Source of the DNA: Bradyrhizobium sp. 139
GTDB lineage: Bacteria > Pseudomonadota > Alphaproteobacteria > Rhizobiales > Xanthobacteraceae
DNA: 64,000 nucleotides
Direction: 5' to 3'
NCBI RefSeq assembly: GCF_023074175.1
Contig: NZ_JADPKS010000022.1
Span: 1-64,000, forward strand
Shown piece by piece: positions 36,489 through 46,726 of the stretch (position 1 is its first letter; each line of letters starts with the position of its first letter). The position numbers were made by a program, and so were the translations under genes. The notes beneath the pieces were generated by a model that saw only the letters and a program-made list of their open reading frames with translations, ran no database searches and was not told where the DNA came from.

Positions 36489-37346
36489 CTAAACCCCTCT
36501 TCCAGCGATGAGGCCCTGTGGCCGAAATTTGATGAAGACAATGGCGAGCACGAAGACGAGGATGTCGGCGACGACGGGCGCCATCACCCATGGCAGCGCG
36601 GCGCTGAGCGTGCCGATGACGCCGGCGCCCGCGACCGGTCCGATGAAGGAGCCGACGCCGCCGACCATCACCGCGACAAAGCCCTGGATCAGGAAGCGCA
36701 GGCCGAGATCGGCGTACAGGCTGAACACCGGGACGATCAGCGCACCGGCAAGGCCGGCGAGCGCGGAGCCAAACGCAAACGTGGCGCCGTACATCAAGGG
36801 CGTGGAAATCCCGGACGCGCGCGCCAGCGACGGGTTTTCCAGCGTGGCGCGCATGCGCAGGCCGAAGCTCGTGCGCGACAGCAGGAGGTAGCAGCCCGCC
36901 ATCACCAGCAGCGTGATGATGATAATGGTGAAGCGCCAGGCCGAGATGTGGATCGTACCGATGTCGATGGAGCCACCGATCGGCTCGGGCACGGTCAGAT
37001 AGAAGCCTCCGATCAGCCCGCGCACGACTTCGCGGATGATCAGGCCGAGCGCATAGGTGCCGAGCATCGCCACGATCGGCGCGGCGTAGAAGCGGCGGAT
37101 GATCAGCGCCTCCAGCACGAAGCCGAGCGCACCGACCACGAAGGGCGCCGCGACCATGCCGGCCCAGATCGGCAGACCTTTGGCGTAGGCGAGATAGGTG
37201 ATGTAGGCCCCGAGCAGGACGAACTCTCCTTGCGCGAAATTGAAGATGCCCATCATGCTGGCGATGATCCCGAGCCCCAGCACGATCAGGACGATGATCG
37301 CGCCAAAGCTCAGGATCTCGAACGCCGCGGCGAACGCGTTAGCCAT
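36489..37346 (-). CDS. livH: Branched-chain amino acid/amide ABC transporter permease, LivH type
   Basis: Encodes 285 residues with eight predicted membrane helices. GIFNFAQGEFVLLGAYITY and the ATLENPSLARASGI coupling loop are LivH hallmarks, and GLRFLIQGFVAVMVGGVGSFIGPVAGA is the conserved C-terminal half. Four bases before the binding-protein ATG, so same operon. Confidence 0.92.
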   Translation of the reverse strand: MANAFAAAFEILSFGAIIVLIVLGLGIIASMMGIFNFAQGEFVLLGAYITYLAYAKGLPIWAGMVAAPFVVGALGFVLEALIIRRFYAAPIVAMLGTYALGLIIREVVRGLIGGFYLTVPEPIGGSIDIGTIHISAWRFTIIIITLLVMAGCYLLLSRTSFGLRMRATLENPSLARASGISTPLMYGATFAFGSALAGLAGALIVPVFSLYADLGLRFLIQGFVAVMVGGVGSFIGPVAGAGVIGTLSAALPWVMAPVVADILVFVLAIVFIKFRPQGLIAGRGV

Positions 37347-37396
37347 ACGCCAGAGCCTTTCCCGTTCCGATGAAATCGGAACGGGGCTCTGGATTC

Positions 37397-37454
37397 TTGT
37401 TTTGACGCGTTTTCTTGACGCGAACCGGTATCCACTTCGCTCGAAAACGCTCCG
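37397..37454. repeat. 57-bp rhizobial intergenic element, family 7 (copy b)
   Basis: Same sequence as 25581-25637 with four substitutions. It lies between the amidase and livH, so inside the presumed operon; its hairpin could lower expression of the downstream transporter genes. Confidence 0.8.
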
Positions 37455-37484
37455 GTGTTCCGTTCGCCTGCATCAGTGCCTCGC

Positions 37485-38999
37485 TCACATCTTCTTCCAG
37501 TCGCCGATCTGCTCGAAGGCATGGGCGGCGCGGTAGATCGTGGATTCTTCGAACATGCGGCCGACGAGCATCAGGCCGACGGGCAGGCCGTCGACCATGC
37601 CGCAGGGCAGCGACATCGCGGGATGATGGGTGATGTCGAACGGGGCGGTGTTGGAGATCATCTCCAGCGCGCGGGCGACATAGTCCTCGCGGCTGGCGGT
37701 GGGCTCCGGCAACTTCGTCGCCTTCATCGGGGTCGTCGGCAGCAGCAGCAGGTCATATTCGCCGAACGCCTTGTCATAGGCCGCGGTCAGGCGACGCGAA
37801 ATGTTGAGTGCCTTGCCGTAATAGCGGGGACCGAAGGTGTTGTTGATGTAGGTGCCGAGCAGCAGGAACAGCTTTGTGGTTTCCGACAGCGAATCCGCCT
37901 GCCGCCGCCAGCCGCGATGGAAGTCCATCAACGAGGTCGAATAAAGGTCGGAACGGCTGAGGCCGTAGCCGTCGCCATACATCATTGTCTGGGTCATGCC
38001 CTCCGTGCCGATCGGCGTCCAGATCGCAGGACCGAGGAGATGCATCGGGATCGAGACGGTTTCGACGGTGGCGCCGAGGTCCCTAAAACGCTTGGCCGCC
38101 TCGCGCACGCTTTCATTCACGGCAGACTCCGCGGTCGCCTGCTCAAAGCCTTCCTTGAGAATGCCGATCTTCATGCCCTTGACGCCCTGGCCGAGCGCCT
38201 TGGTGTAGTCCTCGACCTTCGGGGCCTTGATGCGGGGATCGTAACCGTCGTCGCCGGCGAGGACTTCGAGCAGCAGCGCGTTGTCGGCGACGGTCGCCGT
38301 CATCGGGCCGGTGTGGTCGACAAAGACCTCGATCGGCATGATACCGGTATAGGGGACAAGGCCCCAGGTCGGCTTCATGCCGTAGGTGCCGCAGAACGAG
38401 GACGGCATGCGGATCGAGCCGCCCTGGTCGCCGCCGATCGCCATGTCGACCTCGCCGAGCGCGACGACGACGCCGCTTCCCGAGGACGAACCGCCGGCCG
38501 AATAGCCCATCTTGTGCGGATTGTGGACCGCGCCCACGGCGTTGGTGTGGCTGCCGCCGGACATGCAGAAGGATTCGCAATGCACCTTGCCGGCGATTTC
38601 GGCGCCGGCATCGAGCATGCGCGTGACGATGGTGGCGTCGAAATCGGGAACGTAACCTTCGAGCGTCGCCGAACCGTTCATCATGGGAACGCCGGCGAGC
38701 ATGATATTGTCCTTCAACGCGACGGTCTTGCCCTTCAGCTTGCCGCTGGCAGCGCCCTTCACGGTCGACTTGCGGTACCAGGCGTTGCGCGGGTTCTCTT
38801 CCGGCGAGGGCCGGTAGCCCGGCGTGCGCGGATATTTGACCTCCGGCACCTCGTCCGGCATCGCGCCGACGAGATTGTAGGCTTCGACCGAGCCCTGCAT
38901 CAGGCCGCGAAACGAAGCGACATCATCATCGGACAGCGCAAGGCCGCACTGCTCTGCGACGCTGCGAAGTTGGGCTGGCGTGGGAAGGACAACTGTCAC
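37485..38999 (-). CDS. Amidase, amidase-signature family
   Basis: Hydrolyses amides to acid and ammonia. Encodes 504 residues, GTG start at 38999 after AGGAGAG. The signature core SAGGSSSGSGVVVALGEVDMAIGGDQGGSIRMPSSFCG holds the Ser-cis-Ser pair, and GKTVALKDNIMLAGVP the catalytic Lys, as in nitrile-degrading amidases of Rhodococcus type. The long N-terminal helical region (1-70) is usual for that subgroup. It is first in a run with an amide-type ABC transporter, and an AmiC-like gene lies upstream, so the unit probably takes up and degrades small amides as nitrogen source. Confidence 0.93.
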   Translation of the reverse strand: MTVVLPTPAQLRSVAEQCGLALSDDDVASFRGLMQGSVEAYNLVGAMPDEVPEVKYPRTPGYRPSPEENPRNAWYRKSTVKGAASGKLKGKTVALKDNIMLAGVPMMNGSATLEGYVPDFDATIVTRMLDAGAEIAGKVHCESFCMSGGSHTNAVGAVHNPHKMGYSAGGSSSGSGVVVALGEVDMAIGGDQGGSIRMPSSFCGTYGMKPTWGLVPYTGIMPIEVFVDHTGPMTATVADNALLLEVLAGDDGYDPRIKAPKVEDYTKALGQGVKGMKIGILKEGFEQATAESAVNESVREAAKRFRDLGATVETVSIPMHLLGPAIWTPIGTEGMTQTMMYGDGYGLSRSDLYSTSLMDFHRGWRRQADSLSETTKLFLLLGTYINNTFGPRYYGKALNISRRLTAAYDKAFGEYDLLLLPTTPMKATKLPEPTASREDYVARALEMISNTAPFDITHHPAMSLPCGMVDGLPVGLMLVGRMFEESTIYRAAHAFEQIGDWKKM

Positions 39000-39091
39000 G
39001 GCGCTCTCCTGAAGTTTCTTTGAACGATCCCTGCGCGCGCGGCCGCGATTGGCGCGTCGCGCTCAGCGGCCTTTGCCGAAACATTCAAAAC

Positions 39092-39104
39092 GGAAAAATT
39101 TTCC
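39092..39104. promoter_or_regulatory. Palindrome GGAAAAATTTTCC upstream of the amidase
   Basis: A perfect 6-1-6 dyad in an AT-rich pocket about 95 bases upstream of the amidase start. It may be a regulator site or part of the promoter; no known consensus is matched. Confidence 0.35.
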
Positions 39105-39166
39105 TTTTCAAGTATTATTTTAAAGTGCGGCTGTCCGGATTGCCGCGCCGGAATCGGACGCCAAGG

Positions 39167-40390
39167 TCAGACCGGCTTGATCAGCTTGAAATCGAGGCCG
39201 TCGGCCTCGGCGAGATACATCTGCATCCGGGCGTGGCCGTTGCGAACGACGACCGGGCCGCGCGCGCCGCCATAAACGATGTTGCGGCCCGCCGCGAGCA
39301 TGGGCGCCATCGACAGCGAGCCGGCTTTTTTCGCCACGGCTTCGAGGAAACGCAAACCTTCATAGCTCGACTGGCCAAGCGAGCCGATCGGCGGGGCGTT
39401 CGGCCCGAACATCGCGCGATAGCGGATCTGGAAGTCGTCGTTGGCCGGCGAGCCGATTCCGGAGAAATAGCCGGATGCGCAGAACAGGTTCTCGCTGTTG
39501 TCTGCGCCGATCCCGAGCAGCACCGTCTCATCCATGGCCCCCGCCAGCCGCAGCGTCGTGGCGCCGAGGCCGCATTCGCCGAAGGCACGATTGAAGGTGA
39601 TGCTGTCGGTGCCGATCAGCGAGATCAGCACGACGTCCGGCTTGGCGGCGCGGATGCGCGCGAGATGCGGCTCGTGGTTATCCTCGCCGAGAGGAACGAA
39701 CTCCTCACCGACGACTTGGCCGCCAGTTTCCCTGATGTAGTTCTTCACGGCCCGGTGCGATTGCCAGGGCCAGACGTAGTCGCTGCCGATCAGGTACCAG
39801 CGCGATGCCTTCTTGACGTCGGCAAGCCAATGGATCGACGGCCGGCTCTGCCAGCGCGGCGTCTCGCCGATCGCCATCACGCCCGGCGTGCGCTCGCCGC
39901 CCTCATAGACGGGCGTATAGATGTAGGGAATGCGGTGGCGTGTGGTGACTTTGCGAAGGCCCACGCGGACTGCGCTGGTGTGCATGCCGACGATCAGGTC
40001 GACCTCGTCGAAAGCGACCGCCTGCTCGGCGCGATCCAGGACTTCATCGAGCGGGCCGCCCGCATCATAGATCGAAAGCTCGATCTCGCGTCCGAGAATG
40101 CCGCCACGCTTGTTGATCTCGGCCACTGCGAGTTGCGCACTGTTTGTTCCGCACGGCCCCCACACGCCGGGCGAGCCGGTGCAGCAAATGAAGCCACCGA
40201 TGCGCAGCTTGTTTTGCGCGCCGCGGCGCTTGAAGAAATGCGCGTCGACTGGAGACAGGTCGACGTCGGCCGCCGACGACGACAGATTCCTGAACAGCAA
40301 AGACGGAGGCAACGCCGGGCCGCCGTGAGCCGGGAAATTTACCGTCGCGCGCACGCCAACTCCTGTCTGGGACCAGACTTGAAAGCACAT
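39167..40390 (-). CDS. AmiC-like amide-binding protein, apparently cytosolic
   Basis: Encodes 407 residues with a type I periplasmic-binding fold but without a signal peptide: the N-terminus (MCFQVWSQTGVGVRATVNFPAHGG) has no hydrophobic core. The core resembles AmiC, the amide sensor that controls the Pseudomonas amidase operon: VAEINKRGGILGREIE, then PVYEGGERTPGV, WYLIGSDYVWPWQSHRAVKNYIRETGGQVVGEEFVPLG, and YFSGIGSPANDDF. AmiC works in the cytosol by sequestering the antiterminator AmiR, which is absent here. It lies upstream of the amidase on the same strand and divergent from a MarR gene. Alternatives: a binding protein with a misjudged start. Confidence 0.8.
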   Translation of the reverse strand: MCFQVWSQTGVGVRATVNFPAHGGPALPPSLLFRNLSSSAADVDLSPVDAHFFKRRGAQNKLRIGGFICCTGSPGVWGPCGTNSAQLAVAEINKRGGILGREIELSIYDAGGPLDEVLDRAEQAVAFDEVDLIVGMHTSAVRVGLRKVTTRHRIPYIYTPVYEGGERTPGVMAIGETPRWQSRPSIHWLADVKKASRWYLIGSDYVWPWQSHRAVKNYIRETGGQVVGEEFVPLGEDNHEPHLARIRAAKPDVVLISLIGTDSITFNRAFGECGLGATTLRLAGAMDETVLLGIGADNSENLFCASGYFSGIGSPANDDFQIRYRAMFGPNAPPIGSLGQSSYEGLRFLEAVAKKAGSLSMAPMLAAGRNIVYGGARGPVVVRNGHARMQMYLAEADGLDFKLIKPV

Positions 40391-40448
40391 TCAGCAGGCG
40401 GCCGCGGCTTCCGCCCTTTTGTTAGGCAAACATCCTATTTTGAAAATA

Positions 40449-40460
40449 TTGAATATTCAA
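40449..40460. promoter_or_regulatory. Palindromic operator TTGAATATTCAA
   Basis: A perfect 12-bp palindrome in the AT-rich gap between the divergent AmiC-like and MarR genes, 58 bases from the AmiC-like start and 72 from the MarR start. Suited in size and position to a MarR dimer. Half-sites TTGAAAATA (40439-40447) and ATTGAAG (40463-40469) flank it. Confidence 0.55.
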
Positions 40461-40532
40461 GAATTGAAGTGCATATAGATGCAGCATTGATTGCAAGACA
40501 TTCACTCATTTGGGTCAAGACGAAGTCTTACC

Positions 40533-40976
40533 GTGGCAAAACCGTCGAAAGAAAACTCCCCGATCACCGAACACCTCGCTTATTTGCTCGCGCAAGCTAA
40601 CCGGGAGATCAACCGGCAGCTCGAACTGCGGTTGAGCAAGGAAGGGGTCCCCGTCGAGCAATGGCGCATCCTGAAAGTCCTGTCGGACGGCAACGGCCAT
40701 TCGATGGGCGAGCTTGCGGGCGCGGTGCTGCTCAACCATCCGACGCTGACCAAGATGATCGACCGCATGGTCTCGGACACGCTGGTCTATCGCGTGCAGG
40801 ACCCGAACGACCGCCGCAAGGTGCTGATGTTCATCTCCGATCGCGGCAAGGTGCTGTGCAAGAAGCTCAACTCGCTCGCGGTGGATCAGGAGGAGCACAT
40901 CCTGGAGAGCTACGGCGACAAATCGACGAGCGAATTGAAGCGGCTGCTGGAGAGCCTGATCGACAGCTCGAATTGA
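40533..40976 (+). CDS. MarR family transcriptional regulator
   Basis: Encodes 147 residues from the GTG at 40533 (a TTG at 40491 would add 14). Winged helix with EQWRILKVLSDGNGHSMGELAGAVLLNHPTLTKMIDRMVSDTLVYRVQDPNDRRKVLMFISDRG, including the DxRxxxL wing. Divergent from the AmiC-like gene; it probably controls the amide locus and itself through the palindrome between them. Confidence 0.9.
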   Translation: MAKPSKENSPITEHLAYLLAQANREINRQLELRLSKEGVPVEQWRILKVLSDGNGHSMGELAGAVLLNHPTLTKMIDRMVSDTLVYRVQDPNDRRKVLMFISDRGKVLCKKLNSLAVDQEEHILESYGDKSTSELKRLLESLIDSSN

Positions 40977-41017
40977 GTGGTGAAGCAGCCGCGCGTATCG
41001 CGCCTTGCTGGACGGCC

Positions 41018-41104
41018 GTAGCCCGGATGGAGCGCGCGCGCAATCCGGGTCTTTCTTACATAACGACAGGATTCCCGGATTGCGCTGCGCTCCATCCGGG
41101 CTAC
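41018..41104. repeat. REP-type inverted repeat, family 5
   Basis: GTAGCCCGGATGGAGCGCG and CAATCCGGGT form the left unit, and CCCGGATTGCGCTGCGCTCC with ATCCGGGCTAC the inverted right unit. Located between the convergent marR and secA genes. Confidence 0.8.
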
Positions 41105-41191
41105 GGGCTTGCGTGAGCCTTGGCTTTCGCGGAACGACGACAGTAGAAAGTGAGGCGCTGGCGTTGCGTCTCACGCCTGCGGGGCTAGCTG

Positions 41192-44032
41192 CTAACCATA
41201 CCGCCCATGACAATGCTTGTACTTCTTGCCTGAGCCGCACGGGCAATCCTCGTTGCGGCCGATCTTGCCCCAGGATGCCGGGTTCTTCGGATCGCGCAGC
41301 GCTGCGTCGGTGGCCTGCGCTCCGAGTGTGATGCTGGCGAGCGCCATTTCGTCCTCGCCGGTGTTCGGGTCGAGCTTGTGCGCTTCCATCTGCGGCAGCA
41401 TCGGGGCTTCCTGCTCCGGCGGGACGATCTCGACGCGCATCAGCTGCGCGGTGACGGCTTCGCGCAAATGAGCACTCATCTCCTGGAAGAGATTGAAGGC
41501 CTCGGTCTTGTACTCCTGCAGCGGATCGCGCTGGCCGTAACCACGCAGGCCGATGACCTGGCGCAGATGGTCGAGCATGATCAGGTGCTCGCGCCAGAGA
41601 TGGTCGAGCGTCTGGAGCAAAATGGTCTTCTCGACATAACGCATCACGTCGGGACCCCACTGCCCGACCTTGGCCGCCATGTGTTCGTCGGCGCGGGTCT
41701 CGATGCGGGCGAGCAGCTCCTCGTCGGCGATGCCCTCTTCCTTGGCCCAGTCCTCGACCGGCAGGTCGAGATCGAGCACGCGTTTCAGCTCTTCCTTCAG
41801 GCCGGCGGTGTCCCACTGCTCGGCATAAGCATGCTCGGGCACGTGCTTGGCGACGAGATCGTCGATGAAGGCGTGCCGCATGTCGGAGATCGTCTCGGCG
41901 ACGCTCTCGTCCTTCATCAGTTCGACGCGCTGGTCGAAGATCACCTTGCGCTGGTCGTTCTGGACGTTGTCGAACTTGAGCAGGTTCTTGCGGATGTCGA
42001 AGTTGCGGGCCTCGACCTTCTGCTGGGCCTTCTCGAGCGCCTTGTTGATCCAGGGATGGATGATCGCCTCGCCCTCTTGCAGGCCAAGACGCTGGAGCAT
42101 GCTATCGAGACGATCCGAACCGAAAATGCGCATCAGATCGTCTTCCAGCGACAGGAAGAATTTCGAGCGGCCCGGATCGCCCTGACGGCCGGAGCGGCCG
42201 CGCAGCTGGTTGTCGATGCGGCGGGATTCGTGACGCTCGGAACCCATGATGTAGAGGCCGCCGGGCTTCTTCACGGTCTTGGCGGGCTTGCTACCCTTCG
42301 CCGGCTCGAGCTCGACGGTCTCCTCGGCCTTCAGCACGATATCGCGGAAGTGCTCGATGTCCGCCTTGATCTGCTCGATCTTGCTGGCCTTCGCGGCTTC
42401 GTCCTCGATACCAGCAGTCTCCTGCTGGATGCGCATCTCCAGCGAGCCCCCGAGCTTGATGTCGGTGCCGCGACCGGCCATGTTGGTTGCGATCGTGATC
42501 GCGCCGGGCACGCCGGCTTCGGCGACGATATAGGCTTCCTGCTCGTGGAAGCGCGCGTTCAGCACCGCGAACAGCTTGGCCGGCTTGCCGGCGCGGGCCG
42601 CGGCGTACAGCTTCTGCATCGAATTTTCGTTACCGAAATCGATCTGCCGATAGCCGTGCTTCTTCAAATATTCGGCGATCACTTCCGATTTTTCGATCGA
42701 GGCGGTACCGACCAGCACCGGCTGCAATCGTGCATTGGCGCGCTCGATCTCGGCCAAAATCGCGGCATATTTCTCGTTCTGGGTGCGATAGACCTCGTCG
42801 TCCTCGTCCAGACGAGCGACCGGCAGGTTGGTCGGGATTTCCACGACCTCGAGCTTGTAGATGTCGAACAATTCGTCGGCTTCGGTCAGCGCCGTGCCGG
42901 TCATGCCGGCGAGCTTTTCGTACATCCGGAAATAATTCTGGAAGGTGATCGAGGCCAGGGTCTGGTTTTCCGGCTGGACCTGGACGTGCTCCTTGGCTTC
43001 CAGCGCCTGGTGTAGGCCTTCGGAATAGCGCCGGCCGGCCATCATGCGCCCGGTGAACTCGTCGATGATCACGACCTCGTCGTCGCGAACGATGTAGTCC
43101 TTGTCGCGGGTGAACAGCGTGTGGGCGCGCAGCGCCTGGTTGATGTGGTGCACGACGGAGACGTTCTCGACGTCGTAGAGCGACTCGCCCTTGAGCTGGC
43201 CGGCGTCGCGCAGCAGCGTCTCGATCTTCTCCATGCCGGCTTCGGTCAGCGTCACCGTACGCTGCTTCTCGTCGACGTCGTAGTCGGTCTTGTCGAGCTT
43301 GGGCAGGAAGCCGTCGATGGTGTTGTAGAAGTCCGAGCGGTCGTCGAGCGGGCCGGAGATGATCAGCGGCGTGCGCGCTTCGTCGATCAGGATGGAATCG
43401 ACCTCGTCGACGATGGCGTAGAAGTGCGGGCGCTGGACCATGTCCTCGAGCCGGTACTTCATGTTGTCGCGCAGATAGTCGAAGCCGTATTCGTTGTTGG
43501 TGCCGTAGGTGATGTCGCAGGCATAGGCCGTCTTGCGCTCGGAATCGTCCAGACCATGGACGATCACGCCGGTAGTCAGGCCGAGGAAGCCGTAGATCTG
43601 GCCCATCCAGGCGGAGTCACGGCGAGCGAGATAGTCGTTCACGGTGACGACGTGGACACCCTTGCCGGCGAGTGCGTTCAGGTACACCGCAAGCGTTGCG
43701 ACCAGCGTCTTGCCTTCGCCGGTCTTCATCTCGGCGATGTCGCCCTCGTGCAGCACTATCCCGCCGATCAGCTGCACGTCGAAATGGCGCTGGCCGAGCG
43801 TGCGCTTGGCGGCTTCGCGCACGGTGGCGAAGGCCGGCACCAGCAGATCGTCAAGCGTTTTGCCCTCGGCGATCTGCTTCCTGAACTCGGCCGTGCGTGC
43901 CTTCAGCGCCTCGTCGGAGAGGTTCGAGACCTCTGGCTCCAGCGCGTTGATCGCGTTGACGCGGGACTGATATCCCTTCACCCGCCGGTCGTTGGCGGAG
44001 CCGAAAAATTTGCGGGCGAGCGCGCCGATCAT
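41192..44032 (-). CDS. secA: Preprotein translocase ATPase SecA
   Basis: Drives post-translational export through SecYEG. Encodes 946 residues, the usual length for Rhizobiales. Walker [14 protein letters not shown], the [19 protein letters not shown] motif, the [10 protein letters not shown] helicase motif and the C-terminal zinc/SecB-binding motif [15 protein letters not shown] are intact. Divergent from the parvulin gene with 353 bases between. Confidence 0.98.
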   Translation of the reverse strand: MIGALARKFFGSANDRRVKGYQSRVNAINALEPEVSNLSDEALKARTAEFRKQIAEGKTLDDLLVPAFATVREAAKRTLGQRHFDVQLIGGIVLHEGDIAEMKTGEGKTLVATLAVYLNALAGKGVHVVTVNDYLARRDSAWMGQIYGFLGLTTGVIVHGLDDSERKTAYACDITYGTNNEYGFDYLRDNMKYRLEDMVQRPHFYAIVDEVDSILIDEARTPLIISGPLDDRSDFYNTIDGFLPKLDKTDYDVDEKQRTVTLTEAGMEKIETLLRDAGQLKGESLYDVENVSVVHHINQALRAHTLFTRDKDYIVRDDEVVIIDEFTGRMMAGRRYSEGLHQALEAKEHVQVQPENQTLASITFQNYFRMYEKLAGMTGTALTEADELFDIYKLEVVEIPTNLPVARLDEDDEVYRTQNEKYAAILAEIERANARLQPVLVGTASIEKSEVIAEYLKKHGYRQIDFGNENSMQKLYAAARAGKPAKLFAVLNARFHEQEAYIVAEAGVPGAITIATNMAGRGTDIKLGGSLEMRIQQETAGIEDEAAKASKIEQIKADIEHFRDIVLKAEETVELEPAKGSKPAKTVKKPGGLYIMGSERHESRRIDNQLRGRSGRQGDPGRSKFFLSLEDDLMRIFGSDRLDSMLQRLGLQEGEAIIHPWINKALEKAQQKVEARNFDIRKNLLKFDNVQNDQRKVIFDQRVELMKDESVAETISDMRHAFIDDLVAKHVPEHAYAEQWDTAGLKEELKRVLDLDLPVEDWAKEEGIADEELLARIETRADEHMAAKVGQWGPDVMRYVEKTILLQTLDHLWREHLIMLDHLRQVIGLRGYGQRDPLQEYKTEAFNLFQEMSAHLREAVTAQLMRVEIVPPEQEAPMLPQMEAHKLDPNTGEDEMALASITLGAQATDAALRDPKNPASWGKIGRNEDCPCGSGKKYKHCHGRYG

Positions 44033-44385
44033 GCCTAGTTCCTGTGTTCGCGATTCAACCGCGGTGCAGCCAAGAGGTTGTCGCCCGCCTGCCCATCAAC
44101 TCACCGTGACGCCCGATGGCGCCAGAGCCCGGACTGCGGGGGTCATCCGCCATATGGGTGGGAATTGGGCAAGTCTGGGTTCAACGGCCAAAAACGCAGC
44201 AAAATAAACGCTATCGCCATGGTCGCGACCGGGCAGAGATATGGCCCGGTCAGGGCCTTGTCAACGGCGGGCGCATTGCGGCTAATTCATCATTTTGACA
44301 GACTTTTCGCGTTGCCAAGCCCCCCTGAATTGGGCGAGTGTCCGCCCCGCTCGAGCAGCCCCCTGCTTCAACAAAAGGATTTTCC
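44033..44385. other. Divergent promoter region of secA and the parvulin gene
   Basis: No reading frame is convincing. AAAGGA at 44374-44379 is the ribosome binding site of the parvulin gene. No known regulatory motif was recognised. Confidence 0.5.
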
Positions 44386-45324
44386 ATGACCACCTCGTTC
44401 CCGGTAACCAAAACCGGCCTGCGCTTCGGCCTCGCCACCGCCCTCGTGGGCTGCCTTGCGCTGGCGCTGATCGCGGGTCCCGGCCGGGCTGCCGACGATC
44501 CGGTCCTGGCGAAGGTCAATGGCGCGGAAATCAAGAAGAGCGACGTCGCCATGGCCGAGGAGGAACTCGGGCCGAGCCTCGCCCAGATGGACCCGGCGAG
44601 CAAGGACGAGAACGTCCTGTCCTTCCTGATCGACATGAAGATCGTCAGCAAGGCCGCCGAGGACAAGAAGATCGCCGACGGCGAGGAGTTCAAGAAGCGC
44701 CTGGCGTTCGCCCGCAACCGGCTGCTGATGGACAGCCTGCTCGCGGGCGAGGGCAAGTCCGCCACCACCCCGGATGCCATGAAGAAGGTCTATGAGGAGG
44801 CCTCCAAGCAGATCACCGGCGAGCAGGAGGTGCGCGCCCGCCACATCCTGGTCGAGACCGAGGACGAGGCCAAGGCGGTGAAGGCCGAGCTCGACAAGGG
44901 CGCCGATTTCGCCGAGCTTGCCAAGAAGAAGTCCAAGGATCCGGGCTCCGCCGATGGCGGCGACCTCGGCTTCTTCACCAAGGAGCAGATGGTGCCGGAA
45001 TTCTCGACGGTGGCCTTCGCGCTCGAGCCGGGCAAGATCTCCGACCCCGTGAAGTCGCAGTTCGGCTGGCACGTCATCAAGGTCGAGGAAAAGCGCAGCC
45101 GCAAGGCGCCGGACTTCGAGCAGGTCAAGGCCCAGATCGAGCAGTACGTGACCCGCAAGGCCCAGGCCGATTTTGTCGCCAAGCTCCGCACGGAAGCCAA
45201 GGTCGAGCGGCTGGACCAGCCGGCGGCTGACGCCAAGCCGGCCGACGCTGCCAAGCCTTCCGATGCCAAGCCTTCCGACACGAAGCCATCCGACGGCAAG
45301 ATGGCGCCCCCCGCCAAGAAGTAA
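44386..45324 (+). CDS. Periplasmic peptidyl-prolyl cis-trans isomerase, parvulin/SurA-like
   Basis: Encodes 312 residues from the ATG at 44386. Signal peptide about 1-36 (LATALVGCLALALIAGPGRAAD). An N-terminal SurA-like helical chaperone part is followed by a parvulin domain (about 145-240): VRARHILVETEDEAKAVKAELDKGADFAELAKKKSKDPGSADGGDLGFFTKEQMVPEF. The tail after 280 is a degenerate repeat of KPSD/KPAD units. Assists outer-membrane protein folding. Confidence 0.92.
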   Translation: MTTSFPVTKTGLRFGLATALVGCLALALIAGPGRAADDPVLAKVNGAEIKKSDVAMAEEELGPSLAQMDPASKDENVLSFLIDMKIVSKAAEDKKIADGEEFKKRLAFARNRLLMDSLLAGEGKSATTPDAMKKVYEEASKQITGEQEVRARHILVETEDEAKAVKAELDKGADFAELAKKKSKDPGSADGGDLGFFTKEQMVPEFSTVAFALEPGKISDPVKSQFGWHVIKVEEKRSRKAPDFEQVKAQIEQYVTRKAQADFVAKLRTEAKVERLDQPAADAKPADAAKPSDAKPSDTKPSDGKMAPPAKK

Positions 45325-45356
45325 ATCGACTTCGCTCTCGGACTTCAGTAGTTTGA

Positions 45357-45452
45357 CGTCATGCCCGGGCTCGTCCCGGGCATCCACGTCTTAAGACCCT
45401 CATCAACATGTGCTGAAGGACGTGGATGGCCGGGACAAGCCCGGCCATGACG
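45357..45452. repeat. Inverted intergenic repeat, family 4 (copy b)
   Basis: CGTCATGCCCGGGCTCGTCC and GGGCATCCACGT on the left, ACGTGGATGGCCGGGACAAG and CCCGGCCATGACG on the right. Located between the parvulin gene and argJ. Confidence 0.8.
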
Positions 45453-45480
45453 AATTCCATTTGTCCATAAGGCGCCCGCG

Positions 45481-46722
45481 ATGTCCTCCTCCGTCTCCCC
45501 GCTCGCCCCCAAAACTGTTCCCGACATGCCCGTGATCGCGGGCGTCCGTCTCGCGACGGCGGAGGCCGGCATCCGCTACAAGAATCGCACCGACGTGCTG
45601 CTGGCGGTGATGGACAAGGGCACCGCGGTCGCAGGCGTCTTCACCAGGTCGAAATGCCCCTCCGCGCCGGTGGAATGGTGCCGCGCCAAACTGAAAGGCG
45701 GCAAGGCGCGCGCGCTGGTGGTGAATTCCGGCAACGCCAATGCCTTCACCGGCAAGACCGGCCGCAGCTCCACCGCGCTGACCGCGAAGATCGCGGCTAA
45801 GGCGGTCGGCTGCGGCGAGGACGAGATCTTCCTGGCCTCCACCGGCGTGATCGGCGAGCCGCTGGACGCGACCAAGTTCGACGGCGTGCTGGGCCGGCTC
45901 GCTGAGGCCGCCGAGCCCAGTGACTATCTCGCCGCGGCCAAGGCGATCATGACCACCGACACCTTCCCGAAGGTCGCGACCGCGACCGTGAAGCTCGGCA
46001 AGGCCAAGGTCACCATCAACGGCATGGCCAAGGGCGCCGGCATGATCGCCCCCGACATGGCGACGATGCTCTCGTTCATCTTCACCGACGCGCCGATCGC
46101 GCCCGCCGCACTGCAAGCCTTGCTCAAGAGCGGCGTCGAGGACACTTTTAACGCCGTGACGATCGACGGCGACACCTCGACCTCGGACACGCTGCTGGCC
46201 TTTGCCACGGGTGCAGCCGCCGAGCACGGCGCGCCGAAAATCAGCCGCGCCAGCGACCCCCGACTGAAAGCGTTCGTCAAGGCCTTCAACCAGGTGCTCG
46301 CCAACCTTTCCGAGCAGGTGGCGCGCGACGGCGAAGGCGCGCGCAAGCTGGTCGAGATCACCGTCGAAGGCGCCAAGACCAAGGCATCGGCGCGCAAGAT
46401 CGCGATGTCGATTGCGAACTCGCCGCTGGTCAAGACCGCGATCGCCGGCGAGGACGCCAATTGGGGCCGCGTGGTGATGGCGGTCGGCAAGGCCGGCGAG
46501 CCGGCCGATCGCGACAAGCTCTCGATCTCCTTCAACGGCATCCGCGTCGCCAAGAGCGGCGCGCGCGATCCTGGCTACGACGAGGTGCAGGTGTCGGAGG
46601 CGATGAAGGCGCCGGAGATCGCGATCAAGGTCTCGCTCGGCCTCGGCAAAGGCCGCGACCGTGTGCTGACCTGCGACCTGACAAAGGAGTATGTGGCGAT
46701 CAACGGGGATTACCGGTCGTAA
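45481..46722 (+). CDS. argJ: Glutamate N-acetyltransferase/amino-acid acetyltransferase
   Basis: Bifunctional enzyme of arginine synthesis that transfers acetyl groups from acetylornithine to glutamate. Encodes 413 residues. The self-cleavage site [16 protein letters not shown], whose Thr becomes the nucleophile of the beta chain, is present near residue 195. [12 protein letters not shown] and [13 protein letters not shown] are other conserved blocks. Directly followed by mutT. Confidence 0.97.
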   Translation: MSSSVSPLAPKTVPDMPVIAGVRLATAEAGIRYKNRTDVLLAVMDKGTAVAGVFTRSKCPSAPVEWCRAKLKGGKARALVVNSGNANAFTGKTGRSSTALTAKIAAKAVGCGEDEIFLASTGVIGEPLDATKFDGVLGRLAEAAEPSDYLAAAKAIMTTDTFPKVATATVKLGKAKVTINGMAKGAGMIAPDMATMLSFIFTDAPIAPAALQALLKSGVEDTFNAVTIDGDTSTSDTLLAFATGAAAEHGAPKISRASDPRLKAFVKAFNQVLANLSEQVARDGEGARKLVEITVEGAKTKASARKIAMSIANSPLVKTAIAGEDANWGRVVMAVGKAGEPADRDKLSISFNGIRVAKSGARDPGYDEVQVSEAMKAPEIAIKVSLGLGKGRDRVLTCDLTKEYVAINGDYRS

Positions 46723-46726
46723 ACTC

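Noticed and set aside
37455..39023. Open frame of 522 codons on the plus strand
   Set aside because: Antisense shadow of the amidase gene, which has full amidase-signature motifs.
41378..43015. Open frame of 545 codons on the plus strand
   Set aside because: Antisense shadow of secA.
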